This document shows positions 50,008 to 58,666 of a stretch of DNA of 64,000 nucleotides, piece by piece. The stretch is from NCBI RefSeq assembly GCF_003851685.1, contig NZ_CP027727.1, positions 4,712,001-4,776,000 on the forward strand. The letters run 5' to 3'. The position numbers and the translations under genes were made by a program. Origin of the DNA: Pseudomonas sp. R5-89-07 (GTDB lineage: Bacteria; Pseudomonadota; Gammaproteobacteria; Pseudomonadales; Pseudomonadaceae). Within the stretch, counting starts at the first letter, position 1, and each line of letters starts with the position of its first letter. A model generated the notes under the pieces. The model did no database searches. It was not told the origin of the DNA and was given only the letters and a program-made list of their open reading frames with translations.

Positions 50008-51459
50008 ATGTCCGTCCGTCGTACCAAAATCGTCGCCACCCTTGGCCCGGCCAGCAACTCGCCGGAAGTCCTCGAACAGCTGATTCTGGCTGGTTTGGAC
50101 GTTGCCCGTCTGAACTTCTCCCACGGCACCCCGGACGAGCACAAGGCTCGCGCCAAGCTGGTGCGTGACCTGGCCGCCAAGCATGGCCGCTTCGTGGCGC
50201 TGCTGGGTGACCTGCAAGGCCCGAAGATCCGTATCGCCAAATTCGCCAACAAGCGGATCGAGCTGAAGATCGGTGACAAATTCACCTTCTCCACCAGCCA
50301 TCCGCTCACCGAAGGCACGCAGGACGTCGTCGGCATCGACTATCCGGACCTGGTCAAGGACTGCGGCGTCGGTGACGAACTGCTGCTGGACGACGGCCGC
50401 GTAGTGATGCGCGTCGACACCGCAACCCCGACCGAACTGCATTGCACCGTCATCATCGGCGGCCCGCTGTCCGACCACAAAGGCATCAACCGTCGCGGTG
50501 GCGGCCTGACCGCGCCGGCCCTGACTGAAAAAGACAAGGCCGACATCAAGCTCGCCGCCGAAATGGAAGTGGACTACCTCGCCGTGTCCTTCCCGCGCGA
50601 CGCCGCCGACATGGAATACGCCCGTAAACTGCGCGACGAGGCCGGTGGTACCGCCTGGCTGGTGGCCAAGATCGAACGTGCCGAAGCCGTGGCCGATGAC
50701 GAAACCCTCGATGGCCTGATCAAGGCGTCCGACGCCGTGATGGTTGCCCGTGGCGACCTGGGCGTGGAAATCGGCGATGCCGAGCTGATCGGTATCCAGA
50801 AGAAGATCATCCTGCACGCACGCCGCCACAACAAAGCGGTGATCGTTGCGACCCAGATGATGGAGTCGATGATCCAGAACCCGATGCCGACCCGCGCCGA
50901 AGTGTCCGACGTGGCCAACGCCGTGCTCGACTACACCGACGCCGTGATGCTCTCGGCTGAAAGTGCCGCTGGCCCGTACCCGCTGGAAGCCGTGCAGGCC
51001 ATGGCGCGCATCTGCCTCGGCGCCGAGAAGCACCCGACCAGCAAGACCTCCAGCCACCGTATCGGCAAAGAGTTCGAAAGCTGCGACCAGAGCATTGCCC
51101 TGGCCGCCATGTACACCGCCAACCACTTCCCAGGCGTAAAGGCGATCATCGCCTTGACCGAAAGTGGCTACACACCGTTGATCATGTCGCGCATTCGCTC
51201 GTCGGTACCGATCTACGCGTTCACCCCTCACCGCGAAGCCCAGGCCCGCGCGGCGATGTTCCGTGGCGTGTACACCATTCCGTTCGATCCGGCTTCGCTG
51301 GCACCGAACGAAGTGAGCCAGAAGGCTATCGACGAGTTGGTCAAACGCGGCGTGGTCGAGAAAGGCGACTGGGTCATCCTGACCAAGGGCGACAGCTACC
51401 ACACCACCGGCGGCACCAATGGCATGAAGATCCTGCACGTGGGCGACCCGCAGGTCTGA
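50008..51459 (+). CDS. pykA: Pyruvate kinase II
   Basis: A 483-residue glycolytic enzyme converting phosphoenolpyruvate and ADP to pyruvate and ATP. It has an N-terminal RRTKIVATLGPAS, substrate-binding GLDVARLNFSHG, a metal-site region with IERAEAV (catalytic Lys in AKIERAE), MVARGDLGVEIG, and a C-terminal allosteric domain. AGGAG lies before ATG 50008. Pseudomonads use the Entner-Doudoroff route, for which this is the final step. Confidence 0.97.
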   Translation: MSVRRTKIVATLGPASNSPEVLEQLILAGLDVARLNFSHGTPDEHKARAKLVRDLAAKHGRFVALLGDLQGPKIRIAKFANKRIELKIGDKFTFSTSHPLTEGTQDVVGIDYPDLVKDCGVGDELLLDDGRVVMRVDTATPTELHCTVIIGGPLSDHKGINRRGGGLTAPALTEKDKADIKLAAEMEVDYLAVSFPRDAADMEYARKLRDEAGGTAWLVAKIERAEAVADDETLDGLIKASDAVMVARGDLGVEIGDAELIGIQKKIILHARRHNKAVIVATQMMESMIQNPMPTRAEVSDVANAVLDYTDAVMLSAESAAGPYPLEAVQAMARICLGAEKHPTSKTSSHRIGKEFESCDQSIALAAMYTANHFPGVKAIIALTESGYTPLIMSRIRSSVPIYAFTPHREAQARAAMFRGVYTIPFDPASLAPNEVSQKAIDELVKRGVVEKGDWVILTKGDSYHTTGGTNGMKILHVGDPQV

Positions 51460-51483
51460 GTGACACGCTGAAACCGATGAGAG

Positions 51484-51670
51484 GGGCTTGCCCTAATACC
51501 AGTCAGTCAAAACGCACACCTTAACTGTGGCGAGGGAGCTTGCTCCCGCTGGACTGCGCAGCAGTCCCGTTGTTTGGGGCCGCTTTACGACCCAGCGGGA
51601 GCAAGCTCCCTCGCCACAGATGACTTTTCGCTTTTGCTGCTTCTTAACTGACTGGCATTAGGGCTTGTCC
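51484..51670. repeat. Composite element: REPIN (GTGGCGAGGGAGC class) inside a larger inverted repeat
   Basis: The inner REPIN at 51525-51619 has arms CTGTGGCGAGGGAGCTTGCT and AGCAAGCTCCCTCGCCACAG-like. The outer arms are GCCCTAATACCAGTCAGT (51490-51507) and ACTGACTGGCATTAGGGC (51647-51664), complementary with one mismatch. Same architecture as 35575-35758. It fills the gap between pykA and the enoyl-CoA hydratase gene. Confidence 0.87.
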
Positions 51671-51685
51671 CCTTCCACATTCCAG

Positions 51686-52435
51686 TCAGCGCCGAGCGAT
51701 AAACCCCGACAACGCTGCAATCGCCTCCGGCGACCTCAACCGCTGCACAAACAACGCCCCCTCCTCCTCGATCACCTGACGCAACTGCTCACGGTCCACG
51801 CTTTTCATCAACTGCTTGGTCACTTGCACCGCTCCCGGTGCCAGCGTCTCAAAGCGTCCGGCGATTTCCCGCGCCTTGGCCAAGGCGGCTTCGCCACTGC
51901 CCAGCGCCTCGGTGGCAATTCCCCAGGCTGCGGCCTGTTCACCGGTAAACCCCTCACCCAACAGCAGCAGTTCAGCGGCCTTCGCATGCCCCAGCAAACG
52001 CGGCAGGATCAGGCTCGAACCAAACTCAGGGCACAACCCAAGGTTGACGAACGGCATGCGCAACCGCGCATCACGGCTGACATACACCAGGTCGCAATGC
52101 AGCAACAGTGTGGTGCCGATACCCACCGCCGGCCCGGCAACACCGGCGATCACCGGCTTACGGCAGTTGAGCAGGCTCTGCATAAAGTGAAACGGCGGGC
52201 TGTCGAGGTCACTGGGCGGCTGTTCGAGGAAGTCGCCGATGTCGTTGCCGGCCGTAAAACAGTCGCTGCTGCCCTGGATCAGCACGGCATTGATGCCCGC
52301 GTCCGCATCGGCCTGTTCCAGCGCCTGGGCCAGTTGGGTGTACATGAGGCGGGTCAGGGCGTTTTTCTTGTCAGGGCGATTGAGCTGCAGGGTCAGCAAC
52401 CCGCCCTCGCGTTGCAGCAGGATGGCGTCGGTCAT
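51686..52435 (-). CDS. Enoyl-CoA hydratase/isomerase family protein
   Basis: A 249-residue crotonase-fold protein. CoA-binding RPDKKNALTRLMYTQL, the oxyanion-hole segment DCFTAGNDIGDFLE, GVAGPAVGIGTTLLLHCDLVY and FVNLGLCPEFGSSLILPRLLG, which contains the conserved Glu. The activity (hydratase or isomerase) and substrate cannot be told. It lies 30 bases after the 2Fe-2S reductase gene on the same strand, as in P. aeruginosa PA4330-PA4331. Confidence 0.92.
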   Translation of the reverse strand: MTDAILLQREGGLLTLQLNRPDKKNALTRLMYTQLAQALEQADADAGINAVLIQGSSDCFTAGNDIGDFLEQPPSDLDSPPFHFMQSLLNCRKPVIAGVAGPAVGIGTTLLLHCDLVYVSRDARLRMPFVNLGLCPEFGSSLILPRLLGHAKAAELLLLGEGFTGEQAAAWGIATEALGSGEAALAKAREIAGRFETLAPGAVQVTKQLMKSVDREQLRQVIEEEGALFVQRLRSPEAIAALSGFIARR

Positions 52436-52465
52436 GGCGAATCTCGCGGCGGTAGGATTCAGCGC

Positions 52466-53398
52466 TCAACCACGGGGCAGGAACACATCGGCCAGCAGTT
52501 GATTGCGCGGCAGTCCCGCCAGGAACAAGCGCTTGGCGAACGCCTCGACGCTGACGGGGTGCCCGCAGAGTAAGGCCTGGGTTTGCCGGGAAACAAGCCG
52601 CAGTTGCGCCAATGCCTGGTCCAGCTGCGCCGCCGTCCACAACTCCACGGTCACGTTCGGATGGCTCGCGGCCAACGCCGCCAAGGGCTCGGCCAGGTAA
52701 TGCCCCTCGGCATCATGGGCCAGGTGAATCACGCGAATGGCGCCTTGGTGATCCTGGCGCAGCGCCTCGCGCAACACGCCCCATAATGGCCCCAGGCCAG
52801 TGCCGGAGGCGAGCAGCCACATCGGCCGCAATTGCCAGTCCGGATCGTATTGCAGCGCCCCGCCGCGCAATTCGCCCAGGCGCAGACGATCACCGGCTTT
52901 CAATTGTCGAGCCGCATTGCTGAATGCGCCGGGCAGGCGGCAATCCAGATGAAACTCCAGGAACTGATCTTCCTGGGGCAAACTTGCCAGGGAATACGGC
53001 CGCGCCACCTGCCCCGCCCACAACACCAGGTGCTGCCCCGCCCTGTACCGCAGGCCGCGCTCGGGCAGCAGGCGCAGACGCAGCACCGATGCCGTCAGCC
53101 AATCGGCACTCACGACCTCGGCAGCCATGCCGTCACGCACAGGGTCGAAGGCTTCGACCCGCAGATCGTCGACAACCTGGCACTGGCACGCCAGGCGCCA
53201 GCCGTCGTGGCGTTGCGCCGGATTCAACGCGTCAGGCTGTTGGTCCAAAACCTCACCCTGGCAGCGTACCAGGCAGGCATGGCAACTTCCGGCGCGGCAA
53301 CTGAAGGGCACGGCCACACCCGCCTGGTTCAAGGCATCCAGCAGGTTGCTGCCGGTGGCTACCGACCAATGGCGGTCGCCGACGTAGAGTTCAGGCAT
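52466..53398 (-). CDS. 2Fe-2S ferredoxin/flavin reductase
   Basis: A 310-residue electron-transfer protein. The N-terminal plant-type ferredoxin has Cys34, Cys39, Cys42 and Cys71 (C-x4-C-x2-C-x28-C). A ferredoxin-NADP-reductase-like FAD domain (RPYSLASLP motif) and an NAD(P) domain (LLASGTGLGPLWGVL) follow. It resembles the reductase components of oxygenases such as BenC, but no oxygenase is nearby. The start at 53398 (MPELYVGDRHW) was preferred over a frame 4 codons longer. Confidence 0.92.
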   Translation of the reverse strand: MPELYVGDRHWSVATGSNLLDALNQAGVAVPFSCRAGSCHACLVRCQGEVLDQQPDALNPAQRHDGWRLACQCQVVDDLRVEAFDPVRDGMAAEVVSADWLTASVLRLRLLPERGLRYRAGQHLVLWAGQVARPYSLASLPQEDQFLEFHLDCRLPGAFSNAARQLKAGDRLRLGELRGGALQYDPDWQLRPMWLLASGTGLGPLWGVLREALRQDHQGAIRVIHLAHDAEGHYLAEPLAALAASHPNVTVELWTAAQLDQALAQLRLVSRQTQALLCGHPVSVEAFAKRLFLAGLPRNQLLADVFLPRG

Positions 53399-53615
53399 AC
53401 AAGGGCTCAATCACAAAGGGGCGCGCACAGGGAATCATGCCTGCGACAGTTTGACCATAGTCGGGTGTATCGGCCACCGTGCCGGGTTATACTGCCGCGC
53501 CTTTTTAGCGTCGCGCCTGCACCAGTGGCGTGCCTTGGAAAGGTGGTTTCAGCCGACCGATGCCCCCCAACTGAAGCCACCTTATTGAATGTTCCCTTAT
53601 AGAGGAGCGCGACTC

Positions 53616-55139
53616 ATGACCGTGATCAAGCAAGACGACCTGATTCAGAGCGTTGCCGACGCCCTGCAATTCATTTCCTACTACCACCCCGTTGACTTCA
53701 TCCAGGCGATGCACGAGGCCTATCTGCGCGAAGAATCGCCGGCCGCCCGTGATTCCATGGCCCAGATCCTGATCAACTCACGCATGTGCGCCACCGGCCA
53801 TCGGCCGATCTGCCAGGACACCGGTATCGTCACCGTGTTCGTGCGCGTGGGCATGGATGTACGTTGGGATGGCGCCACCATGGGCCTGGACGACATGATC
53901 AACGAAGGCGTGCGTCGCGCCTACAACCTGCCGGAAAACGTCCTGCGCGCATCCATCCTCGCCGACCCGGCAGGCGCGCGCAAGAACACCAAGGACAACA
54001 CCCCGGCGGTGATCCACTACTCCATCGTCCCGGGTAACACCGTGGAAGTGGACGTAGCCGCCAAGGGCGGTGGTTCCGAGAACAAGTCGAAAATGGCCAT
54101 GCTCAACCCGTCCGACTCGATCGTCGACTGGGTGCTCAAGACCGTTCCGACCATGGGCGCCGGCTGGTGCCCACCGGGCATGCTTGGCATCGGCATCGGC
54201 GGCACCGCCGAGAAAGCCGCGGTGATGGCCAAGGAAGTGTTGATGGAGTCCATCGACATCCACGAGCTGAAGAAGCGCGGCCCGCAGAACCGCATCGAAG
54301 AGATGCGACTGGAGCTGTTCGAAAAGGTCAACCAACTGGGCATCGGCGCCCAGGGCCTGGGTGGCCTGACCACCGTGCTCGACGTGAAGATCATGGACTA
54401 CCCGACTCACGCCGCGTCCCTGCCGGTGTGCATGATCCCCAACTGCGCCGCCACCCGCCACGCGCACTTCGTGCTCGACGGTTCGGGCCCGGCCTCGCTG
54501 GAAGCGCCGCCGCTGGACGCCTACCCGGAAATCGTCTGGGAAGCCGGCCCGTCGGCCCGTCGCGTCAACCTCGACACCCTGACGCCAGAAGAAGTGCAAA
54601 GCTGGAAGCCGGGCGAAACCGTGCTGCTCAACGGCAAGATGCTCACCGGTCGCGACGCGGCGCACAAGCGCATGGTCGAGATGCTGAACAAGGGCGAAAC
54701 CCTGCCGGTAGACCTCAAGGGCCGCTTCATCTACTACGTCGGCCCGGTCGATCCGGTGCGCGAAGAAGTGGTTGGCCCGGCGGGCCCGACCACCGCGACG
54801 CGGATGGACAAGTTCACACGTCAGATCCTCGAGCAAACCGGCCTGCTGGGCATGATCGGCAAATCCGAGCGCGGCCCGACCGCCATCGAAGCGATCAAGG
54901 ACCACAAGGCCGTGTACCTGATGGCCGTGGGCGGCGCCGCTTACCTGGTGGCGCAAGCCATCAAGAAGTCGCGCGTCGTCGCGTTCGCCGAACTGGGCAT
55001 GGAAGCGATCTACGAGTTCGACGTGAAGGACATGCCGGTCACTGTTGCAGTGGACAGCAACGGCGAATCCGTACACATCACCGGTCCTGCCATCTGGCAG
55101 AAGAAGATCAGTGAGAGCCTGGCGGTGGAAGTGCAGTAA
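53616..55139 (+). CDS. Class I fumarate hydratase (4Fe-4S)
   Basis: A 507-residue single-chain class I fumarase that converts fumarate to malate with a 4Fe-4S cluster. Cluster/active-site segments are HRPICQDTG (Cys66), MIPNCAATRH and the C-terminal beta domain with GRDAAHKRMVEML. AGAGGAG precedes the ATG at 53616; the longer frame to 53589 is unlikely. Equivalent to P. aeruginosa PA4333. Terminator follows. Confidence 0.95.
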   Translation: MTVIKQDDLIQSVADALQFISYYHPVDFIQAMHEAYLREESPAARDSMAQILINSRMCATGHRPICQDTGIVTVFVRVGMDVRWDGATMGLDDMINEGVRRAYNLPENVLRASILADPAGARKNTKDNTPAVIHYSIVPGNTVEVDVAAKGGGSENKSKMAMLNPSDSIVDWVLKTVPTMGAGWCPPGMLGIGIGGTAEKAAVMAKEVLMESIDIHELKKRGPQNRIEEMRLELFEKVNQLGIGAQGLGGLTTVLDVKIMDYPTHAASLPVCMIPNCAATRHAHFVLDGSGPASLEAPPLDAYPEIVWEAGPSARRVNLDTLTPEEVQSWKPGETVLLNGKMLTGRDAAHKRMVEMLNKGETLPVDLKGRFIYYVGPVDPVREEVVGPAGPTTATRMDKFTRQILEQTGLLGMIGKSERGPTAIEAIKDHKAVYLMAVGGAAYLVAQAIKKSRVVAFAELGMEAIYEFDVKDMPVTVAVDSNGESVHITGPAIWQKKISESLAVEVQ

Positions 55140-55158
55140 GCGCCTCCCTACAAGGATA

Positions 55159-55196
55159 AAGGCGACTGCGGCCCCACGGCCCAGTCGCCTTTTTTC
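55159..55196 (+). terminator. Terminator after fumarase
   Basis: AAGGCGACTG and CAGTCGCCTT enclose a GC-rich loop and are followed by TTTTTT. Confidence 0.9.
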
Positions 55197-55209
55197 ATGA
55201 TGAGTGCAG

Positions 55210-55280
55210 TCAAATGCGGGAGCATCCCCCCTCCCACACACGTTCCGAACAGCTCATGGTATGGTGCTTGCCCCCTTACC
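55210..55280. repeat. Degenerate REP remnant
   Basis: TGCGGGAGCATCCCCCCTCC followed by CACACA and later GCTTGCCCCC resemble decayed arms of the GTGGGAGGGGGCTTGCCCCC REPIN, upstream of the dctB-like gene. Similarity by eye only. Confidence 0.4.
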
Positions 55281-55298
55281 GCGCCTGTTCATCATCGT

Positions 55299-57065
55299 AT
55301 GATCGCAATCCCTCGCCCGCTGCGCCTGACCTTTTACTCCCTGCTGATCATTGCCGGCGCCGTACTGGCCGCAGCGCTTGCCACGCGTCATGCCGAACGC
55401 CAAGCCCTGGTGGACGATGCCGCCCGCGCCAACCAGCAACTCACGCTGTATGGCAACTCTCTGCACACCCTGATCGAACGCTACCGCGCCCTGCCCGCCG
55501 TGCTGGCCCTGGACTCGGAGATGATCAATGCCTTGAAAGGCCCGCTGGATGCCACTACCCAGGACCTGCTCAACCGCAAGCTGGAACGCATCAACGGTGC
55601 CGCACAGTCTTCCACCCTGGAATTGATGGACCGCACCGGCCTGGCCGTGGCCGCCAGCAACTGGAACCTACCCAGCAGTTATGTGGGGCACAACTATGCG
55701 TTTCGGCCCTATTTCAGCCAGACCCTGAGCCAGGGCACCGGACGTTTTTATGCGGTGGGGGTGACCACCGGGATCCCAGGCTACTTCCTTTCCAGCGCGG
55801 TGGTCGACGAGCACGAACAGTTCCTCGGCGCCATGGTGGTCAAACTCGAATTTCCCGAACTTGAACGCGAATGGGCCCAGGGCAACGACCTGCTGCTGGT
55901 CAGCGATGCCCGAGGGATCGTGTTTATCGCCAACCAGCCGGGCTGGCGCTACCGCAGCTTGCGTGAGCTGTCGGCCAGCGACCTGGCGGAACTGAAGTCC
56001 ACCCGCCAATACGACAAAAAGCAGCTGCAACCGCTGGAGACCCGCATCCTGCAGCGCTTCGACGACAACAGCCATTTGATGCGCGTCAACGGCCCCGATG
56101 GCAACGCCAACTACATCTGGGAATCGCTGCCGCTCAAAGCCGAAGGCTGGACCCTGCACCTGCTGCGCAAGCCCCAGTTCCCGTTCGAAGACCAACGCAA
56201 CGCCGGGCTTGCGGCCGCCGGGTCCTGGCTGGCACTGGTGTTCCTGGTGCTGTTTTTGAGCCAACGCTGGCGCCTGGCGCGTTTGCGTCAACGCAGCCGC
56301 GAGGAGCTTGAACAACTGGTCGAGGAACGCACCCAGGCCCTGCGCACCGCCCAGGATGGCTTGGTGCAGTCCGCCAAGCTGGCGGCATTGGGGCAGATGT
56401 CCGCCGCCCTCGCCCATGAAATCAACCAACCGCTGACCGCCCAGCGCATGCAATTGGCCACGCTGCGGCTGTTGCTCGATCACGGCCGCGTCGACGATGC
56501 CTACAAGGCACTCACGCCGCTGGATGACATGCTCACCCGCATGGCCGCGCTGACCGGCCACCTCAAGACCTTCGCGCGTAAAAGCCCCAGCGGCCTGCGC
56601 GAACGCCTGGACCTGGCCACGGTAGTCGACCAGTCCCTGCACCTGCTCGACGCCCGCCTGCGCGATGAAGCGGTCAGCACCGTGCTGGACGTGACGCGCC
56701 CGGCCTGGGTACGTGGCGACGCGATTCGTCTGGAACAGGTGCTGATCAACCTGCTGCGCAACGCCCTGGACGCCATGGCCGACAAGCCGCGCAAACGCCT
56801 GGAAATCCGTCTGCACGCCGACCAGCAGCTCTGGCAGTTGAGCGTCAGCGACAGCGGCGGCGGGATTGCCGAAGAACACCTGAACAACGTCTTCGACCCC
56901 TTCTTCACCACCAAGCCGGTGGGTGACGGGCTCGGCTTGGGACTGGCCGTGTCCTACGCTATCGTGCATGAACTGGGCGGACGCCTGGTCGCCGACAACC
57001 GAGGCGACGGCGCAGTATTTACCCTGACCTTGCCTGTTGCGCTGGAGACGCCCGACCTATGTTGA
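55299..57065 (+). CDS. DctB/MifS-type C4-dicarboxylate sensor histidine kinase
   Basis: A 588-residue kinase. TM1 is at about 8-28 (LTFYSLLIIAGAVLAAALAT), followed by a tandem-PAS periplasmic sensor (GHNYAFRPYFSQTLSQGTGRFYAVGVTTG is the DctB ligand-loop signature), TM2 near 305-325, a coiled coil, HisKA with AHEINQPLTAQRMQ, and HATPase with NLLRNALDAM, VSDSGGGIA and GLGLGLAVSYAIV. It senses dicarboxylates and phosphorylates the DctD-like partner, whose gene starts 7 bases before this one ends. The adjacent KgtP gene suggests alpha-ketoglutarate as a likely signal (compare P. aeruginosa MifS). Confidence 0.92.
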   Translation: MIAIPRPLRLTFYSLLIIAGAVLAAALATRHAERQALVDDAARANQQLTLYGNSLHTLIERYRALPAVLALDSEMINALKGPLDATTQDLLNRKLERINGAAQSSTLELMDRTGLAVAASNWNLPSSYVGHNYAFRPYFSQTLSQGTGRFYAVGVTTGIPGYFLSSAVVDEHEQFLGAMVVKLEFPELEREWAQGNDLLLVSDARGIVFIANQPGWRYRSLRELSASDLAELKSTRQYDKKQLQPLETRILQRFDDNSHLMRVNGPDGNANYIWESLPLKAEGWTLHLLRKPQFPFEDQRNAGLAAAGSWLALVFLVLFLSQRWRLARLRQRSREELEQLVEERTQALRTAQDGLVQSAKLAALGQMSAALAHEINQPLTAQRMQLATLRLLLDHGRVDDAYKALTPLDDMLTRMAALTGHLKTFARKSPSGLRERLDLATVVDQSLHLLDARLRDEAVSTVLDVTRPAWVRGDAIRLEQVLINLLRNALDAMADKPRKRLEIRLHADQQLWQLSVSDSGGGIAEEHLNNVFDPFFTTKPVGDGLGLGLAVSYAIVHELGGRLVADNRGDGAVFTLTLPVALETPDLC

Positions 57066-58384
57066 ACGCGGTGATTGTGGTCGATGACGAAGCCAGCATT
57101 CGTACGGCCGTCGAGCAATGGTTGAGCCTGTCGGGGTTCGAGGTGCAGTTGTTCAGCCGCGCCGAGGAATGCCTGGCGCAGTTGCCCAGGGACTTCCCCG
57201 GCGTGATCCTGAGCGACGTGCGCATGCCCGGCCTCAGCGGCCTGGAGCTGCTGGCCGAGGTGCAGCGTCGTGATGCCGACTTGCCGGTGATCCTGCTCAC
57301 CGGGCATGGCGACGTGCCGATGGCCGTGGAAGCCATGCGCGACGGCGCCTACGACTTCCTCGAAAAGCCCTTCAGCCCGGACGCCCTGCTCAATAGCCTG
57401 CGCCGCGCCTTGGATAAACGCGGGCTGATCCTGGAAAACCGCCGCTTGCATCGGCAAGCCGACCATCGCGCCCAGCTGGAATCGAGCCTGCTGGGGGTGT
57501 CCAAGAGCCTGCAAACCCTGCGTCGCCAGGTGCTGGACCTGGCGACGCTGCCGGTCAACGTGTTGATCCGCGGTGAGACTGGCAGCGGCAAAGAGCTGGT
57601 CGCACGCTGCCTGCATGATTTCGGCCTGCGGGCGAAAAAGCCCTTTGTGGCGCTCAACTGCGCTGCGATCCCCGAGCAACTGTTTGAGGCCGAATTGTTC
57701 GGCCACGAAAGCGGCGCATTCACCGGCGCCCAGGGCAAGCGCATCGGCAAGCTGGAGTATGCCCATGGCGGCACGCTGTTCCTCGATGAAATCGAAAGCA
57801 TGCCGTTGGCCCAGCAGGTAAAACTGCTGCGCGTGTTGCAGGAACAGAAACTGGAGCGCCTGGGTTCCAACCAAAGCATTCATGTGGATTTGCGTATCAT
57901 TGCCGCCACCAAGCCGGACTTGCTGGAGGAGGCCCGCGCCGGGCGTTTTCGCGAAGACCTGGCGTATCGCCTCAACGTCGCGCAACTGCGCCTGCCACCG
58001 TTGCGCGAGCGGCGCGAAGATATCCCGCTGCTGTATGAGCATTTTGCCCAGGATGCGGCCCAGCGTCTGGGGCGCAGCGCTGAGCCGCTGAGTGGCCCGG
58101 CGCTGGGCCGCCTGCTCAGTCATGACTGGCCGGGCAATGTGCGCGAACTGGCCAACGCGGCCGAGCGCCAGGTGCTCGGGCTGGGTGAGCCGGAACCGGA
58201 GGGCATCGAAGCCGGGCAATCGTTGGCGGCGCAGCAAGAGGCGTTTGAAGCGCATTGCCTGAAAGCCGCGCTGGCTCGGCACAAGGGCGATATCAAGGCG
58301 GTGCTGGCCGAGCTGCAACTGCCGCGGCGGACCCTCAATGAAAAGATGCAACGGCATGGGTTGGTTCGGGAGATGTTTCTCTAG
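57059..58384 (+). CDS. DctD/MifR-type sigma-54-dependent response regulator
   Basis: A 441-residue NtrC-family regulator. The receiver domain has phospho-acceptor Asp53 (ILSDVRMPG). The AAA+ domain has Walker A GETGSGKE (172-179), the sigma-54 contact motif GAFTGA (219-224) and Walker B GGTLFLDEIE. The C-terminal Fis-type helix-turn-helix is GDIKAVLAELQLPRRTLNEKM. It should activate a sigma-54 promoter; one is found just upstream of the kgtP-like gene that follows. Confidence 0.94.
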   Translation: MLNAVIVVDDEASIRTAVEQWLSLSGFEVQLFSRAEECLAQLPRDFPGVILSDVRMPGLSGLELLAEVQRRDADLPVILLTGHGDVPMAVEAMRDGAYDFLEKPFSPDALLNSLRRALDKRGLILENRRLHRQADHRAQLESSLLGVSKSLQTLRRQVLDLATLPVNVLIRGETGSGKELVARCLHDFGLRAKKPFVALNCAAIPEQLFEAELFGHESGAFTGAQGKRIGKLEYAHGGTLFLDEIESMPLAQQVKLLRVLQEQKLERLGSNQSIHVDLRIIAATKPDLLEEARAGRFREDLAYRLNVAQLRLPPLRERREDIPLLYEHFAQDAAQRLGRSAEPLSGPALGRLLSHDWPGNVRELANAAERQVLGLGEPEPEGIEAGQSLAAQQEAFEAHCLKAALARHKGDIKAVLAELQLPRRTLNEKMQRHGLVREMFL

Positions 58385-58399
58385 CGGCCTTCCGATCGC

Positions 58400-58484
58400 C
58401 ATCGGGGGCAAGCCCCCTCCCACATTTTGACCTCATTGTTCCTGAATAAACGCGGTCCACTGTGGGAGGGGGCAAGCCCCCGAT
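58400..58484. repeat. REP pair, GTGGGAGGGGG class, inverted (inside-out) arrangement
   Basis: ATCGGGGGCAAGCCCCCTCC on the left and GGAGGGGGCAAGCCCCCGAT on the right, with the CCCACA / TGTGGG ends facing inward across about 40 bases. Located right after dctD-like gene. Confidence 0.88.
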
Positions 58485-58500
58485 GAGGCCAGCAGCCATA

Positions 58501-58547
58501 AGCGGATTTCCGCTCATCACCGCAAAACCATCAGCAACATTCCGCTC
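58501..58547. promoter_or_regulatory. Candidate activator (DctD-like) binding sites
   Basis: AGCGGATTTCCGCT (58501-58514) is a palindrome of two 6-base halves with a 2-base spacer. A further half-site, TTCCGCT, lies at 58540-58546. These sit about 45-90 bases upstream of the sigma-54 promoter, the distance expected for enhancer sites. Assignment to the adjacent regulator is inference. Confidence 0.5.
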
Positions 58548-58589
58548 AAAAAAACCTTGAAACCCTTCTAAACCGGGCCCTCATCCACC

Positions 58590-58604
58590 TGGCACAGCTC
58601 CTGC
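58590..58604 (+). promoter_or_regulatory. Sigma-54 promoter of the kgtP-like gene
   Basis: TGGCACAGCTCCTGC has the required GG and GC doublets separated by 10 bases and differs from TGGCAC-N5-TTGC at one position. It lies about 60-75 bases before the start codon and directly downstream of a sigma-54-dependent regulator gene. Confidence 0.72.
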
Positions 58605-58639
58605 TATAGCCCCAACAGGCTGCGCACGCGCCGCTCCAT

Positions 58640-58647
58640 AAAAACAA
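58640..58647 (+). promoter_or_regulatory. Candidate Hfq/Crc A-rich target motif in the kgtP leader
   Basis: AAAAACAA fits the AANAANAA motif bound by Hfq/Crc in pseudomonads. It lies just upstream of the kgtP-like ribosome site and start, where such motifs mediate catabolite repression. Short motif, so chance occurrence is possible. Confidence 0.35.
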
Positions 58648-58666
58648 CTAGATGAAGGATCCTTCA

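Noticed and set aside
53778..55241. Long minus-strand frame over the fumarase gene, His/Arg-rich
   Set aside because: Antisense to a clear class I fumarase and with composition typical of antisense frames.
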